Both the position numbers and the translations under genes were made by a program. Of a stretch of 64,000 bases of DNA, positions 41,806 to 51,269 are shown one piece after another. The stretch spans positions 1-64,000 of the forward strand of contig NZ_AUCW01000014.1 of assembly GCF_000429965.1 (NCBI RefSeq), in the 5' to 3' direction. The notes beneath the pieces were generated by a model, which made no database searches, had not been told where the DNA came from, and was given only the letters and a program-made list of their open reading frames with translations. Within the stretch, counting starts at the first letter, position 1. Each line of letters opens with the position of its first letter. Origin of the DNA: Desulfogranum mediterraneum DSM 13871. GTDB lineage: Bacteria; Desulfobacterota; Desulfobulbia; Desulfobulbales; Desulfobulbaceae.

Positions 41806-42300
41806 TTACTTTTTTTGGGCCTGGCCACGCTCGTGGGCCAGCTCCTCTGGAGTCATGGCCCAGAACGGGGTTCCATTCTTAGTCAGACGAACCTTCAGGC
41901 TAAAATAATCACCCTTTTTGATCTTTGCCGCCAGAAAAACATCCTCACCATTGATTTCCGCCCAGGCACCGCGAATCTTGACCCGGTCGCCCCGCTTCAG
42001 ACCGATATTTTTCCCCAAGAAGGCAACAGGACCGATGTGGACGGTTACCTGCTCACCATCACCATCCTTGAGTATCAACCCCATCCCCGGAGCCATCCCC
42101 GGCAGGGGCTCAAGCCGGATGATCTTCTTGATATCGCCCTTGAGCCGATCCAGCTCAGAGACCTGATAGAGGCGGTCATAGGCGCCCCCCTTTTCCCAAC
42201 CGTTCAGACCATCATCGGCCCGGACAGGGGCCACGCCGACAAGGACCAGGGCCAGCATCAACAGCAGAACAGCTCGATACAGTTTCAGGATCTTGGCCAT
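41806..42300 (-). CDS. Exported OB-fold-like protein of unknown function
   Basis: A 164-residue protein with a signal peptide (about 8-28, ending VRA). The core is a small beta-rich domain: IIRLEPLPGMAPGMGLILKDGDG, VTVHIGPVAFLG (about 86-97), LKRGDRVKIRGAWAEINGEDVFLAAKIKKGD (about 102-132) and a C-terminal GTPFWAMTPEE. This alternation of beta strands with a GD(R/K)VxIxG turn looks like an exported OB fold. Similar proteins are frequent in sulfate reducers, but I know of no function. It follows PaaK by 13 bases on the same strand. Confidence 0.7.
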   Translation of the reverse strand: MAKILKLYRAVLLLMLALVLVGVAPVRADDGLNGWEKGGAYDRLYQVSELDRLKGDIKKIIRLEPLPGMAPGMGLILKDGDGEQVTVHIGPVAFLGKNIGLKRGDRVKIRGAWAEINGEDVFLAAKIKKGDYFSLKVRLTKNGTPFWAMTPEELAHERGQAQKK

Positions 42301-42313
42301 AGGGGTCTCTCCT

Positions 42314-43612
42314 CTAAATTTTCCGTTTATCGATCACCCGTTGTGATTTGCCCATGGAACGCTCAATGCTCTTCTCTTCAACGATCTTCACCTCCACGCT
42401 GACCCCGAGCTCGGCGGCCAGACGGGCCTTGATATGGTCCACAATCTGCCGCTGTTTCTTCATCTCGTCAAAGAAGATCGCCTCCACCACCTCCACCAGG
42501 ACCGTGACCTTGTCGGTATGGTTCTCCCGCTCAACGATGATCTGGTAGTGGGGCTCGGTACCCTCGACCTCAAAGAGCACCTTCTCGATCTGGATTGGAA
42601 AGACATTCACCCCCTTGATGATCAGCATGTCATCGGAACGACCCATCACCCGCTGCATCCGCTTCATGGTCCGGCCGCAGGCACAGGGCTCGGGGATAAA
42701 CCTGGTCAGGTCACGGGTCCGGTAGCGGATCATGGGAAAGGCCTCCTTGGTCAGGGTGGTGATCACCAACTCACCCACCTCACCCTCGGCCACCGGCTCC
42801 AGGGTCACCGGATCCACCACCTCGAGGAGAAAGTGGTCCTCGTTGATATGAAGGCCGTTGCACTGCTGGCACTCACCGGCAACCCCGGGACCCATGACCT
42901 CGGATAAACCATAGTTATCCGTGGCCGTGATGCCAAGTTTTTCATGGATTTCAGTGCGCATGGCCTCGGACCAGGGCTCGCCGCCAAAGAGGCCGAAGCG
43001 CAGGGAGAGGCCGTTGGGGTTCACCCCCATCTCCATCATGGCCGCTGCCATCACCAGGGCGTAGGAGGGGGTACAGACCAGGGCCGTGGTCTTGAAATCC
43101 TGCATGATCTGGATCTGGCGTTTGGTGTTGCCCGCGGAGATGGGGATCACCGAGGCCCCGATCCGCTCGGCCCCGTAGTGGAGGCCGAAGCCGCCGGTAA
43201 AGAGGCCGTAGCCAAAGGCGATCTGGATGACGTCGTTGTTGGTCACCCCGGCGGCGGTGAGGACGCGACCCACCAGGTTGGACCAGGTGCGGATGTCGTT
43301 GCGGCTGTAGCCCACCACCGTGGCCAGGCCGGTGGTGCCCGAGGAGGAGTGGACCCGGACCACATCGCGCAGGGGGATGGCAAAGAGGCCGTAGGGATAG
43401 TTGCTGCGCAGGTCCTGCTTTTCGGTAAAGGGAAGCCGTCGGATATCATCCAGGGAGCGGACATCGTCGTAGTTGAACTTCAACTCATCAAATTTCTTGC
43501 GATAAAACGGCACATGGGTTCCCACCCGATAGAGGGTGGACTGCAATCGTTCCAGCTGCAACTGCTCCAGATCTTCCCGCGCCATACATTCTCGTTCCGG
43601 TTCCCAATACAT
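42314..43612 (-). CDS. paaK: Phenylacetate-CoA ligase (copy 1)
   Basis: A 432-residue adenylate-forming enzyme of the PaaK family. N-terminal RVGTHVPFYRKKFDEL is followed by the ATP-binding VRVHSSSGTTGLATVVGYS (about 89-107), SAGNTKRQIQIMQDF, DNYGLSEVMGPG (about 239-250), YRTRDLTRFI, and the C-terminal lid with MGRSDDMLIIKGVNVFP and a final Lys-rich MGKSQRVIDKR. It activates phenylacetate or related aryl acids to CoA thioesters. It lies at the end of the liv transporter cluster. A second ligase, similar over its whole length, sits near iorAB, suggesting different substrate preference. Confidence 0.95.
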   Translation of the reverse strand: MYWEPERECMAREDLEQLQLERLQSTLYRVGTHVPFYRKKFDELKFNYDDVRSLDDIRRLPFTEKQDLRSNYPYGLFAIPLRDVVRVHSSSGTTGLATVVGYSRNDIRTWSNLVGRVLTAAGVTNNDVIQIAFGYGLFTGGFGLHYGAERIGASVIPISAGNTKRQIQIMQDFKTTALVCTPSYALVMAAAMMEMGVNPNGLSLRFGLFGGEPWSEAMRTEIHEKLGITATDNYGLSEVMGPGVAGECQQCNGLHINEDHFLLEVVDPVTLEPVAEGEVGELVITTLTKEAFPMIRYRTRDLTRFIPEPCACGRTMKRMQRVMGRSDDMLIIKGVNVFPIQIEKVLFEVEGTEPHYQIIVERENHTDKVTVLVEVVEAIFFDEMKKQRQIVDHIKARLAAELGVSVEVKIVEEKSIERSMGKSQRVIDKRKI

Positions 43613-43717
43613 TAGCTTCTTCTACAGTTGAGATTACTCTTAACAGCACCAGGCAGCATTTCCCTGCCCTGTTACGCCAATTGAGGGGCGCATCGCCCCG
43701 GAGCACCAACCAGGTGC

Positions 43718-44443
43718 TCAGCCGATTTTTTCCCGCCCCAGATAGGCCCGCTGGACATCGGAGTTGGCCAGCAGGTCGGCGGCAGGGCCCTGGAGTATCA
43801 CCTTGCCCACCTCCAGCACATAGCCGCGGTCGGCGATGCCCAGGGCAGCGGTGGCGTTCTGTTCCACCAGGAGGACGGTGTTGCCCTCGTCACGCAGCCG
43901 GGTGATGATCTTGAAGATCTCCCTGACGATCAGCGGCGCCAGCCCGGTGGAGGGTTCGTCCATCATCACCAGCCTGGGCCTGGACATCAGGGACCTGCCC
44001 ATGGCCAGCATCTGCTGTTCTCCGCCGGAGAGGGTGCCGGCATACTGTTCCCTCCGCTCCCGGAGCACCGGAAAGAGGTCGTACTGGTACTGCAGCTCCC
44101 GGAGCACCGCGTCCTTGCCTTCCCTGCGCTGGAGCATGTAGCCACCAAGGATCAGGTTCTCCTCCACGGTCATGGAGGCAAAGACCTGACGCCCCTCGGG
44201 CACCAGGGTACAGCCGGCGGCAACGATCTTCTGGGCACAACTACCGGTGTGTTCCTTCTGCTGAAACTCTATGGCACCGGCGCTGGCCCGAACCAGACCG
44301 ATGATGGTATGGAGCAGGGTGGTCTTACCGGCACCGTTGGCTCCGATCATGGTCACGATCTCACCGGCCTTGACATGGAGAGAGATGTTCTTGAGGACCC
44401 GCAGTTTGCCGTAACCGGCATCAAGGTTTCGAATTTTAAGCAT
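43718..44443 (-). CDS. livF: Branched-chain/hydrophobic amino acid ABC transporter ATPase LivF
   Basis: A 241-residue ABC ATPase of the LivF type. It has Walker A GANGAGKTT (about 34-42), VPEGRQVFASMTVEENL typical of LivF, signature LSGGEQQML (about 137-145), Walker B LVMMDEPSTGL and the H-loop region LLVEQNATAAL. It is the second nucleotide-binding subunit of the HAAT-family importer encoded by the five genes 43718-48483, all on the minus strand. Confidence 0.96.
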   Translation of the reverse strand: MLKIRNLDAGYGKLRVLKNISLHVKAGEIVTMIGANGAGKTTLLHTIIGLVRASAGAIEFQQKEHTGSCAQKIVAAGCTLVPEGRQVFASMTVEENLILGGYMLQRREGKDAVLRELQYQYDLFPVLRERREQYAGTLSGGEQQMLAMGRSLMSRPRLVMMDEPSTGLAPLIVREIFKIITRLRDEGNTVLLVEQNATAALGIADRGYVLEVGKVILQGPAADLLANSDVQRAYLGREKIG

Positions 44444-44508
44444 CTTTGCCGCTCATTGTGATCAAAAAAAGGCAGGTTGCCCTGCGTCTCTGCCGGACAT
44501 CTCGGACT

Positions 44509-45267
44509 TCAGCCCTCATCTTCCCCCAGATAGATGCGGATAACTTCTTTATTCTGCTGGATATTCTTGGGAGTATCCTCGGCGATCTTCTCACCAAAAC
44601 AGAGAACCACGATCTCATCGGAGATCTCCATGACCAGGGACATATCATGCTCCACCAGGAGGACGGTGATGCCCATATCGCGGATCTTACAGATCAGGCG
44701 GGCCACCTCGGCGGTTTCGTAGATGTTGAGACCGGCAGCAGGTTCATCCAAAAGCAGCAGCTTGGGTTCACTGGCCAGGGCCCGGGCCAGTTCCACGGCC
44801 CGCTGCTGGCCAAAGGCCAGGCTGGTGGCCTCCACCTGGGCATAATCGCTCAGCTCCAGCAGTTCCAACAGTTCCATGGAGCGCTGGTAAATCCGCTGCT
44901 CCTCCCGCCAGGTGGAAGGCAGCTTGAGCATCCCGGCCATGAAACCGGCCTTACTGCGGCTGTGACAGCCCACCATCACGCACTCCAGGGCGGTCATGCC
45001 GTGGAAGAGTTTGATGTTCTGGAAGGTCCTGGACATCCCCATGGCGGCAATCTGGTGGGGTTTACGCCCATGGATCGGGGTCCCCTGGAAGCAGATTTCC
45101 CCCTCAGAGGGCGGCAGGTTACCGGTGATCAGGTTGAACAGGGTGGTCTTGCCAGCACCGTTGGGGCCGATCACCGATTTGATCAGGCCGCTCTCCACCG
45201 AAAAACTGACCTCGTTGACGGCATGGAGTCCGCCGAATCTCTTGTGCAATGACTGAATATCAAGCAT
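44509..45267 (-). CDS. livG: Branched-chain/hydrophobic amino acid ABC transporter ATPase LivG
   Basis: A 252-residue ABC ATPase of the LivG type with Walker A GPNGAGKTT (about 35-43), the LivG-specific MGMSRTFQNIKLF (about 83-95), signature LAFGQQRAVELARAL, Walker B LLLLDEPAAGLN and VEHDMSLVM. In the signature, Ala-Phe-Gly replaces the more usual Ser-Tyr-Gly, which I consider tolerable. It lies 22 bases after livM and 65 before livF. Confidence 0.96.
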   Translation of the reverse strand: MLDIQSLHKRFGGLHAVNEVSFSVESGLIKSVIGPNGAGKTTLFNLITGNLPPSEGEICFQGTPIHGRKPHQIAAMGMSRTFQNIKLFHGMTALECVMVGCHSRSKAGFMAGMLKLPSTWREEQRIYQRSMELLELLELSDYAQVEATSLAFGQQRAVELARALASEPKLLLLDEPAAGLNIYETAEVARLICKIRDMGITVLLVEHDMSLVMEISDEIVVLCFGEKIAEDTPKNIQQNKEVIRIYLGEDEG

Positions 45268-45289
45268 GGCTGCTCACCAGGGGGACAGG

Positions 45290-46381
45290 CTAGGGTTCAT
45301 CTCGTTTAAGGGCCGCGTCTTTGGCCGGCACAAGGAAACGGCGCAGGCTGAGGATCCCCTCCGGGGCAAAGAGCATCACCCCGATGAGGATCACCCCAAA
45401 GACGGCATCGTCCAGGCTGCCGAAGACCCCGCGCAGGGAGAGAAAGGTCAGACTGACCCCCATGAGCAGGGTTCCCCAGAGGTTGGTCATTCCACCCACC
45501 GCCACCAGGGCTACGTAGCGGACCGACTTCATCACCCCGGCCTCGCTGGGCCCGATCCCGGCATTGTAATGGGCAAGAAAAACCCCGGCCAGGGCGGCGT
45601 AGACGGCGCTGAGGACAAAGACCTGCACCTTGCAGCGGGAGGTGTTGATCCCCACGGCCTCGGCCGCCTCCTCGGAACTGTGCAGCGACCGCAGGGCCCG
45701 GCCCACCCGGGAGTTGATCAGGTTCAAGAGGAGCAGCATCCCCACGATCAGGATTCCCCAGGCCACGTAGTAGTTGACCACCCGGTTATCAAAGGAACCA
45801 CTGACCACCACCGGCGGCAGTCCCCCCAGGGCGGGCAGCAGCTGAAAGGGGGGCACGTCTGAGATCCCGTCGGCCTCGCCGAAGTACGGCGTCGCCAGGA
45901 GGATCCGGTAGATGATGGTTCCGAATCCCAGGGTGGCCATGGCCAGGTAGTGGCCCTTGAGCTTGAGCACCGGAACGGCCAGGAGCAGGGCAATCAGGGC
46001 GGCCGTTCCTACGGCCATGAGGCAGGCGCCCCATGGGACCACGGTGAGCAGGGCATCGCCGTAGATGTCCTCGCTCAGGACCAGCATATCTGCCCGCTCC
46101 AACAGCCGGATACAGAGGGAGTCTTTATAGGAGAGGAGATTATGGGTGGTCAGCGCGGCCGAGAGATAACCGCCGATGGCAAAGAAGCCGGCATGGCCGA
46201 TGGAGAGCTGGCCGGCATAGCCCATCAACACCCCCAGGCCGATGATGACCAGGCCGTAGTAGGCCGACATGGTCAGCTGGGTGAGGTAAAAGGCGGTGCC
46301 GGTAAACTGGGTCAGGAGCTGAACCGCGATCACCAAGCCGGCGAGGCCGAGAATCTTATATCTGTTTATGCTGTTCATCAA
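45290..46381 (-). CDS. livM: ABC transporter permease LivM
   Basis: A 363-residue membrane protein with eight to ten helices. It has the LivM pattern ISAYYGLVIIGLGVLMGYAG-like start (here MSAYYGLVIIGLGVLMGYAG at about 39-58), GQLSIGHAGFFAIGGY, and the C-terminal GGMTNLWGTLLMGV. The cytoplasmic EAA-like loop includes RVGRALRSLHSSEEAAEAVGIN. It overlaps livH by 4 bases. Confidence 0.95.
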   Translation of the reverse strand: MMNSINRYKILGLAGLVIAVQLLTQFTGTAFYLTQLTMSAYYGLVIIGLGVLMGYAGQLSIGHAGFFAIGGYLSAALTTHNLLSYKDSLCIRLLERADMLVLSEDIYGDALLTVVPWGACLMAVGTAALIALLLAVPVLKLKGHYLAMATLGFGTIIYRILLATPYFGEADGISDVPPFQLLPALGGLPPVVVSGSFDNRVVNYYVAWGILIVGMLLLLNLINSRVGRALRSLHSSEEAAEAVGINTSRCKVQVFVLSAVYAALAGVFLAHYNAGIGPSEAGVMKSVRYVALVAVGGMTNLWGTLLMGVSLTFLSLRGVFGSLDDAVFGVILIGVMLFAPEGILSLRRFLVPAKDAALKRDEP

Positions 46382-47268
46382 AAATCCTTCAACCTCGCCG
46401 CCACACTGGAGCCAAAGAGACCATGGGGTTTGACAAAGAGTATTGCCAGGAGGATGGTGATGGCTATGGCATCCTGGAAGGCCAGGGGCACCACAGAGAC
46501 CGAAAAGGCCTCGATGATGCCCAGGAGGATGCCGGCCGCCACCGCGGCCATGGAGTTGCCCAGACCGCCGAGGATGGCCACGGTAAAGCCCTTGATGGCC
46601 AGCCCGGTGCCCGAATCGTACTGGGTATAGGTGATGGGAGACATCACGCAGCCGGCCACGGCACCGATGCCGGCGCTGAGCATGAAGGAGAGGGTCACCA
46701 TGTTGCGGGTACTGATCCCGCAGAGGATGGCCGCGGTCCGGTTGGCGGAACAGGCCCGCATCTCCCGACCCGTGGGGGTGTATTTAAAGAAGAGGCTGAG
46801 CCCTGCCACCATGATCCCGCAGGCGGCGATTACCCAGAGCACCTGGGGCGAGAGATGGACCGAGCCCAGGGAGATGGAGCTGATCTCGTTGCCGTAGAAG
46901 TAGGGCAAACTGCGGATGGACTCCCCCCAGATATGGAGAGCCGCCTCCCGCAGGAGGATGGAGACCCCGATGGTGATGATAATCAAACGCAGCACCGAGG
47001 GACTCTGCAGCCAGCGGATGAAGATGATCTCGATGGCCGCGCCGATCACCATGGTCAGTGCCACCGCCAGGGTGATGGCCAGGGGCAGCGGCATGACCTG
47101 ATGCAGAGAGATGGCGATCATCCCGCCCAGCATCACGAACTCACCCTGGGCAAAGTTAATGATCCCGGTGGTGTTGTAGATGATATTGAAACCGATGGCC
47201 ACGATGGCATAGATCGCACCATAGGTAACACCGGCAAAGAGGTACTGAAAAAAAAGGTCTGGGGTCAT
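46378..47268 (-). CDS. livH: ABC transporter permease LivH
   Basis: A 296-residue permease with the LivH opening YLFAGVTYGAIYAIVAIGFN (about 9-28) and IINFAQGEFVMLGGM (about 36-50), a TPTGREMRACSANRTAA cytoplasmic loop and GLAIKGFTVAILGGLGNSMA near the end. It pairs with LivM to form the membrane channel. The gene is separated from the substrate-binding-protein gene by 57 bases containing a terminator-like hairpin. Confidence 0.95.
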   Translation of the reverse strand: MTPDLFFQYLFAGVTYGAIYAIVAIGFNIIYNTTGIINFAQGEFVMLGGMIAISLHQVMPLPLAITLAVALTMVIGAAIEIIFIRWLQSPSVLRLIIITIGVSILLREAALHIWGESIRSLPYFYGNEISSISLGSVHLSPQVLWVIAACGIMVAGLSLFFKYTPTGREMRACSANRTAAILCGISTRNMVTLSFMLSAGIGAVAGCVMSPITYTQYDSGTGLAIKGFTVAILGGLGNSMAAVAAGILLGIIEAFSVSVVPLAFQDAIAITILLAILFVKPHGLFGSSVAARLKDF

Positions 47269-47282
47269 AACCGTATGAACCT

Positions 47283-47312
47283 AAAAAAGGCGGGAACCCG
47301 AAGGGCCCCGCC
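47283..47312 (-). terminator. Attenuator-like hairpin between livJ and livH
   Basis: On the minus strand GGCGGG and CCCGCC form a stem (47289-47312) with a 12-base loop, followed by six T. It lies after the binding-protein gene inside the transporter operon. Such partial terminators commonly give excess binding protein over membrane subunits. Confidence 0.7.
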
Positions 47313-47325
47313 AATATTGGCTGTA

Positions 47326-48483
47326 TTACTGCCCATTGTAGAGCACAAAGGTGCCGTCTTTCACTGTCAGCATCACAAAGGAATCGATATCCAGGCCATT
47401 ATGGTCTTCGGCAGAGAAGGTAAAGACCCCGCCGGTTCCTGGGAAACCTTTCAGCTGCTCAATGGCGTCGCGAACCTTGTCACGATCATTTCCTGCCAGC
47501 TCGATGGCGCGCAGCAGGATGGTTATGGCATCATAACCGTGCCCACCAAAGGTAGAGGCTGCTTCCTTAAATTTCGCCTGGTAGGCATCGCGGTACTCAA
47601 GCAGCAGCTCCTTTTGGGGATCACTGTCCGGCAGACTATCTGCCACCAGCAGGCGGCCGGCCGGGAAGATGATGCCCTCGGCAGCGGCTCCGGCAGCCTC
47701 CACATACTTGATATTACCGAAACCATGGCTCTGGTAGAGGGGGACCTGCCAACCCGCCTGACGGATATTCTTGGCAATGATCGCCTGGGCCGGGACGATG
47801 GACCAGTTGACCACAGCCTCGATCCCGCTGTCAGCCTTGAGCTTCGCTACCAGGGCACTCAGGTCTGTGGACTTCTTATCATAGGTCTCGGCAGCGACCA
47901 CCTCTATCCCGAATTGGGGTGCGATCTTTAAGAGCTGCCCTTTGCCCGCCTTGCCAAAGCCTGTATTGCCGGCCACCACTGCAATTCTGCTGATCCCGCG
48001 CCGTTTCATGTCCTGGAAGATTTTACGGGCAGCAAAGGAGTCCTTTTGCGGTGTCTTAAAGACATACGGACCGACAGGGTCAACTATCACCTCGGCAGCG
48101 CCGCAGGAGAGCAGCACGGTCTTGCCCTGTTCGGCGATCTGCTTGATTTTCATGGATTCGCCGGAGGTGGAAGGGCCGATGATGGCCAGGACCTGTTCCT
48201 CTTCGATGAGCTGCTTGGCAAAAGAGATGGCCTTCTCTGAACTGCCTGCCGAGTCTTTGACAATCAACTCTATGGTATCGCCATTAATGCCGCCGGCAGC
48301 ATTGACCTTCTCGACCACCATTTCTGCGGTACGTGCCTCAGGCCCGCCCAGAAAGGAGGCGCCACCGGTCACCGCAAAGATGGCGCCGACCTTGATTACC
48401 CCGGCCTGGGCCGTCGCTAAACCTGCTCCAAGGAGACAGGCGAGCAGCAGTGCTCCGATCTTTTTTCCTTTGTGTAGTCTCAC
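47326..48483 (-). CDS. livJ: ABC transporter substrate-binding protein (LivJ/LivK type)
   Basis: A 385-residue periplasmic binding protein of the type I fold. It starts with GTG at 48483 after GGAG. It has a signal peptide (about 8-27, ending AQA), then IKVGAIFAVTGGASFLGGPE, an NAAGGINGDTIELIVKDSAG segment, ILAIIGPSTSGE-like AIIGPSTSGESMK (about 101-113) and GHGYDAITILLRAIE. The LivJ family covers branched-chain, aromatic and other hydrophobic amino acids as well as aryl acids. The flanking IorAB and PaaK genes favour aromatic amino acids or aryl acids as substrate, by inference. Confidence 0.92.
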   Translation of the reverse strand: MRLHKGKKIGALLLACLLGAGLATAQAGVIKVGAIFAVTGGASFLGGPEARTAEMVVEKVNAAGGINGDTIELIVKDSAGSSEKAISFAKQLIEEEQVLAIIGPSTSGESMKIKQIAEQGKTVLLSCGAAEVIVDPVGPYVFKTPQKDSFAARKIFQDMKRRGISRIAVVAGNTGFGKAGKGQLLKIAPQFGIEVVAAETYDKKSTDLSALVAKLKADSGIEAVVNWSIVPAQAIIAKNIRQAGWQVPLYQSHGFGNIKYVEAAGAAAEGIIFPAGRLLVADSLPDSDPQKELLLEYRDAYQAKFKEAASTFGGHGYDAITILLRAIELAGNDRDKVRDAIEQLKGFPGTGGVFTFSAEDHNGLDIDSFVMLTVKDGTFVLYNGQ

Positions 48484-48720
48484 TCTATCGCTCCATTGTT
48501 ATGGTGTTATGGTGTTAGGCTACCTTGAAGATGTACCGTTCCTGCCTGCCCGGGGCGCTCTCTGCAGCGCTCCTTTGAACAACCTCATTTTTCAGAGTTT
48601 GCTCCAATGTTCTCCTTAAAATATCCGACCTCCGGACCGGCATGGGGCTGCAGGCCCAGGCCTTGGTCGCAAGCCCAAGGCTGCACCATCGCCTGGGAAA
48701 GAGCCCCTGCTCTCAGCCGC

Positions 48721-49152
48721 CTAGAGGGCGCAGATCTCCTCGCCGGAGAGGAGGACAAAGCCCTTCTCCTGGAGGACGCTGATGGCCTGATCCATCCGGT
48801 CAAAACGGAAGATCAACACCGCGTTCTCGCCGCTCTTGTTGACAAAGGCATACATGTACTCCACGTTGAGCTGGGCATCGTTGGCGGTATCGAGCACACT
48901 GGCCAGGCCGCCGGTCCGATCCGGGACCTCCACGGCAATGACATCGGTCTTGCCCACGGTGAAGCCGCCGGCCTGGAGACTCTCCTTGGCCGCATCCACC
49001 TTGTCGACGATCAGTCGCAGGATACCGAAGTCAGCGGTGTCTGCCACGGACAGGGCGCGGATATTGATCTCGTTTTCCGCCAGAATCCGGGTGATCTCGG
49101 CAAGACGTCCTGACTTATTTTCGAGAAAAACTGCGATCTGTTCTACTCTCAT
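48721..49152 (-). CDS. Double ACT-domain protein
   Basis: A 143-residue protein from ATG 49152 (MRVEQIAVFLENKSGRLAE), with GGAGG 7 bases upstream; the frame beyond is unused. It consists of two ACT domains: about 1-68 (ENKSGRLAEITRILAENEIN) and 70-140 (VPDRTGGLASVLDTANDAQLN). ACT domains bind amino acids. Free-standing double-ACT proteins next to phenylacetate-CoA ligase and IorAB are a recurring arrangement in anaerobes, probably for amino-acid sensing or allosteric control. There is no DNA-binding domain, so control would be at the enzyme level. Confidence 0.9.
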   Translation of the reverse strand: MRVEQIAVFLENKSGRLAEITRILAENEINIRALSVADTADFGILRLIVDKVDAAKESLQAGGFTVGKTDVIAVEVPDRTGGLASVLDTANDAQLNVEYMYAFVNKSGENAVLIFRFDRMDQAISVLQEKGFVLLSGEEICAL

Positions 49153-49212
49153 CCCATTTCCTCCTGGTTCGATAGGTCGACCCTTGCGAGTCGACGATTG
49201 CACAGGCAAACC

Positions 49213-50514
49213 CTACAGTTTGCGGTTATCAATCACCCGCTGGGCCTTGCCCTCGGAACGCGTGATGCTGCGGGGCTCCACCAGCTTGACCTTGCAGGTC
49301 ACGCCCAATATATCCTTGACATCGGACTGGATCCTCTTGGTCAAGCCCTCCAGGACCCGAATCTCATCGGAGAAGATGTGTTCACTCACCTCCACCAGCA
49401 CCGACATGGTATCCAGGTTGCCTTCGCGGTTGACCTCCAGCTGATAGTGGGGCTCCACCCCTTCGATGCCCACCAGAACATGCTCCAGCTGGGAGGGGAA
49501 GACGTTGACCCCGCGGATGATCAGCATATCATCGGTCCGGCCCATCACCTTCTCCATCCGCACCAGGGTCCGGCCGCAGGCGCAGGGCTCGGCGATCAGG
49601 CGGGAGATGTCCTTGGTCCGGTAGCGGATCAGGGGGAAGGCCTCCTTGGTCAGGGTGGTGAAGACCAGTTCGCCCACCTCGCCGTAGGGCAGGGGCTCCA
49701 GGGTATCGGGATCAACTATTTCGGGCAGGAAATGGTCCTCCAGGATATGCATCCCCCGATCGGTATGGAGGCACTCCATGGCCACACCCGGGCCGATGAT
49801 CTCGGAAAGGCCATAGATATCCACGGCCTTGATGCCCAGCTTCCGCTCCACCTCCTCACGCATGGACTCGCTCCACGGCTCAGCCCCGTGGATTCCCACC
49901 CGCAGCTTCAGCTCTTCCGGGGAGACCCCCACGTCGGCCATGGCCTCGGCCAGGTTGAGGGCATAGGAGGGGGTGGAGAGCAGGACCGAGGAACCAAAGT
50001 CCCGCATGATGGTGATCTGCCGTTTGGAGTTGCCGCCTGAGACCGGAATGACCGTGGCCCCGAGAGCCTCGATGCCGTAATGGGCACCAAGGCCGCCGGT
50101 GAACAGGCCATAGCCGTAGGCGTTGTGGACCATGTCGCCGCGGGTGACCCCGGCCATGGCCAGGGCCCTGGACATCACCGAGGCCCAGAGCTTAATGTCG
50201 GCCTCGGTATAGCCCACCACCGTAGGCTGACCGGTGGTGCCTGAGGAGGCATGGACCCGGATGACCTCTTCCATGGGCACGGTGAAGAGCCCGAAGGGAT
50301 AGTTATCGCGCAGGTCGTCTTTGGTGTTATAGGGCAGATACTTCAGGTCCGCCAGGCTGCGGATATCAGCCGGTTTCACCCCGGCCGCATCCATCTTGCT
50401 GCGGTAGGGGGCCACCGTCTCATAGACCCGCTGCACCTGGAGCTGCAGTCGCTTCAACTGAATGGACTCCAGTCCCGGGCGTGGTAAGGACTCTACTTCT
50501 TCAACCCAGATCAT
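49213..50514 (-). CDS. paaK: Phenylacetate-CoA ligase (copy 2)
   Basis: A 433-residue PaaK-family ligase. Start ATG 50514 ([16 protein letters not shown]) follows AGGAGAGG; the frame to 50607 is not supported. Motifs: [20 protein letters not shown] (about 88-107), [27 protein letters not shown] (about 240-251), [10 protein letters not shown] and [15 protein letters not shown]. It shares the whole domain plan with copy 1 but differs in substrate-pocket residues (VSGGN against [13 protein letters not shown] against ECQQCNG). It lies between the ACT gene and iorBA and is likely the main partner of IorAB. Confidence 0.95.
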   Translation of the reverse strand: MIWVEEVESLPRPGLESIQLKRLQLQVQRVYETVAPYRSKMDAAGVKPADIRSLADLKYLPYNTKDDLRDNYPFGLFTVPMEEVIRVHASSGTTGQPTVVGYTEADIKLWASVMSRALAMAGVTRGDMVHNAYGYGLFTGGLGAHYGIEALGATVIPVSGGNSKRQITIMRDFGSSVLLSTPSYALNLAEAMADVGVSPEELKLRVGIHGAEPWSESMREEVERKLGIKAVDIYGLSEIIGPGVAMECLHTDRGMHILEDHFLPEIVDPDTLEPLPYGEVGELVFTTLTKEAFPLIRYRTKDISRLIAEPCACGRTLVRMEKVMGRTDDMLIIRGVNVFPSQLEHVLVGIEGVEPHYQLEVNREGNLDTMSVLVEVSEHIFSDEIRVLEGLTKRIQSDVKDILGVTCKVKLVEPRSITRSEGKAQRVIDNRKL

Positions 50515-50633
50515 TTCTTTTTCCTCTCCTTCTCCTTCTCCCGGGCCGCGGATCCGAGGATCTGCGGCCCGGTGACAAGCTGTTGGCAGTGCACGATGAT
50601 TCAACAAGCATGGAACGCAGGGGCCCCAAGCCG

Positions 50634-50680
50634 ACTTAAGACGCCTTAAGACGTCTTAAGACGGTTCAAGACGGCCTTGA
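50634..50680 (+). repeat. Degenerate decamer tandem repeat (ACGNNTTAAG)
   Basis: About four and a half units in exact 10-base register: ACTTAAG, ACGCCTTAAG, ACGTCTTAAG, ACGGTTCAAG, ACGGCCTTGA. It lies between iorB and paaK copy 2, directly after the iorB stop in the direction of transcription. No stem-loop dominates. Confidence 0.75.
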
Positions 50681-50684
50681 CCCT

Positions 50685-51269
50685 TTAAGCATAGACCGCC
50701 GCACGTCCGGCCTCAAAGGCCTGCTTGTTGACCTCTCTAAAGGGCTTCTTCACGGCCCGATCGATCACATCCAAAAAGACCTGGGGATCCACGGCCAGGA
50801 AGTTGGACATGGCACCGACCATGGCCACATTGACCGTACGCAGCTCGCCCACCTCCTCGGCAATGGCAAAGGCATCCAGGGGAACCACGTTGATCTTCCT
50901 GGAGGTCAACTCGCTCAGGATATCCTCGGGATAGGTCGCCTTGCCCAGGGCCACGGCCGGGGGCAGGATCTTCTGGGTGTTGACCACCACGGCACTGTCC
51001 TTATGGAGGTAGGGCAGGTAGCGGACCGCCTCCAGGATCTCGAAGGCCACCAGGATATCGGCACTGCCCGGATCGATCAGGGGCGAGTAGACCCGTTCCC
51101 CATAACGGAGATGGGCCTCCACCGAACCGCCCCGCTGGGCCATGCCGTGGACCTCGGACTTCTTGACATCATAGCCGCCGGCCAGCTGGGCATGGGCCGT
51201 CAACTCACTGGCCAGGAGAATGCCCTGGCCGCCAACCCCGGAAAAGAGTATGTTTCCACTCTGCTTCAT
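50685..51269 (-). CDS. iorB: Indolepyruvate:ferredoxin oxidoreductase beta subunit IorB
   Basis: A 194-residue subunit of the pyruvate-ferredoxin-oxidoreductase gamma type: ILFSGVGGQGILLASELTAH (about 7-26), KKSEVHGMAQRGGSVEAHLR (about 36-55), and a conserved VPLDAFAIAEEVG. With IorA it decarboxylates aryl pyruvates to aryl-acetyl-CoA, reducing ferredoxin, or works in reverse for aromatic amino acid synthesis. Its ATG touches the iorA stop, so the two are coupled. Confidence 0.95.
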   Translation of the reverse strand: MKQSGNILFSGVGGQGILLASELTAHAQLAGGYDVKKSEVHGMAQRGGSVEAHLRYGERVYSPLIDPGSADILVAFEILEAVRYLPYLHKDSAVVVNTQKILPPAVALGKATYPEDILSELTSRKINVVPLDAFAIAEEVGELRTVNVAMVGAMSNFLAVDPQVFLDVIDRAVKKPFREVNKQAFEAGRAAVYA

